Assembly: GCA_011322755.1 (NCBI GenBank)
Contig: DRLZ01000045.1
Span: forward strand, 1-6,008
Direction: 5' to 3'
DNA: 6,008 nucleotides
From: Crenotrichaceae bacterium
GTDB taxonomy: Bacteria > Pseudomonadota > Gammaproteobacteria > Methylococcales > DRLZ01
In this document: positions 6,008 to 6,008 of the stretch, piece after piece
Layout: every line of letters begins with the position of its first letter
Position numbering within the stretch: the first letter of the stretch is position 1
Translations under genes and position numbers: made by a program
The notes under the pieces: model-generated
What the model was told of the DNA's origin: nothing
What the model saw: the letters and a program-made list of their open reading frames with translations, nothing else
Databases searched by the model: none

Positions 6008-6008
6008 C

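Overview
The window carries six protein-coding genes, all on the minus strand, so it reads from right to left. Moderate GC, a TypA N-terminus resembling enterobacterial BipA, and the order (DUF4390-like gene)-ntrY-ntrX point to a proteobacterium. A gammaproteobacterium outside Enterobacterales is my best guess and a betaproteobacterium is possible; genus cannot be settled from the sequence alone.

Layout, in transcription order. (1) 6007-5588: C-terminal part of a DUF4390-like protein, running off the right edge. (2) 5606-3411: ntrY, a membrane sensor histidine kinase with all kinase motifs intact. (3) 3414-2047: ntrX, its response regulator, with a receiver domain, an AAA+ domain and a Fis-type HTH. 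(4) 2047 (or 2005)-1379: a class I SAM-dependent methyltransferase of the TehB-like kind. (5) 1370-978: a single-domain rhodanese-like protein with an intact CRSGQRS active loop. (6) After a 324-base non-coding gap, 653-1: the first 217 codons of typA/bipA, running off the left edge. Genes 1-5 overlap or lie within about 40 bases of each other and look like one operon. typA has its own RBS and a candidate extended -10 promoter in the gap.

How they fit: NtrY should sense a membrane, redox or nitrogen-related cue and phosphorylate Asp54 of NtrX. The methyltransferase and rhodanese are apparently co-transcribed, which suggests but does not prove a link between this signalling pair and sulfur or small-molecule chemistry.

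The most notable observation is in NtrX. Its receiver and DNA-binding domains look functional, but the AAA+ domain lacks the sigma54-contacting GAFTGA loop, the Walker B glutamate, both arginine-finger positions and the sensor I asparagine. It looks like a pseudo-ATPase acting as a plain DNA-binding regulator rather than a sigma54 activator. I found no mobile element, CRISPR array, tRNA or rRNA, and no evidence of a wholly new multi-gene system.
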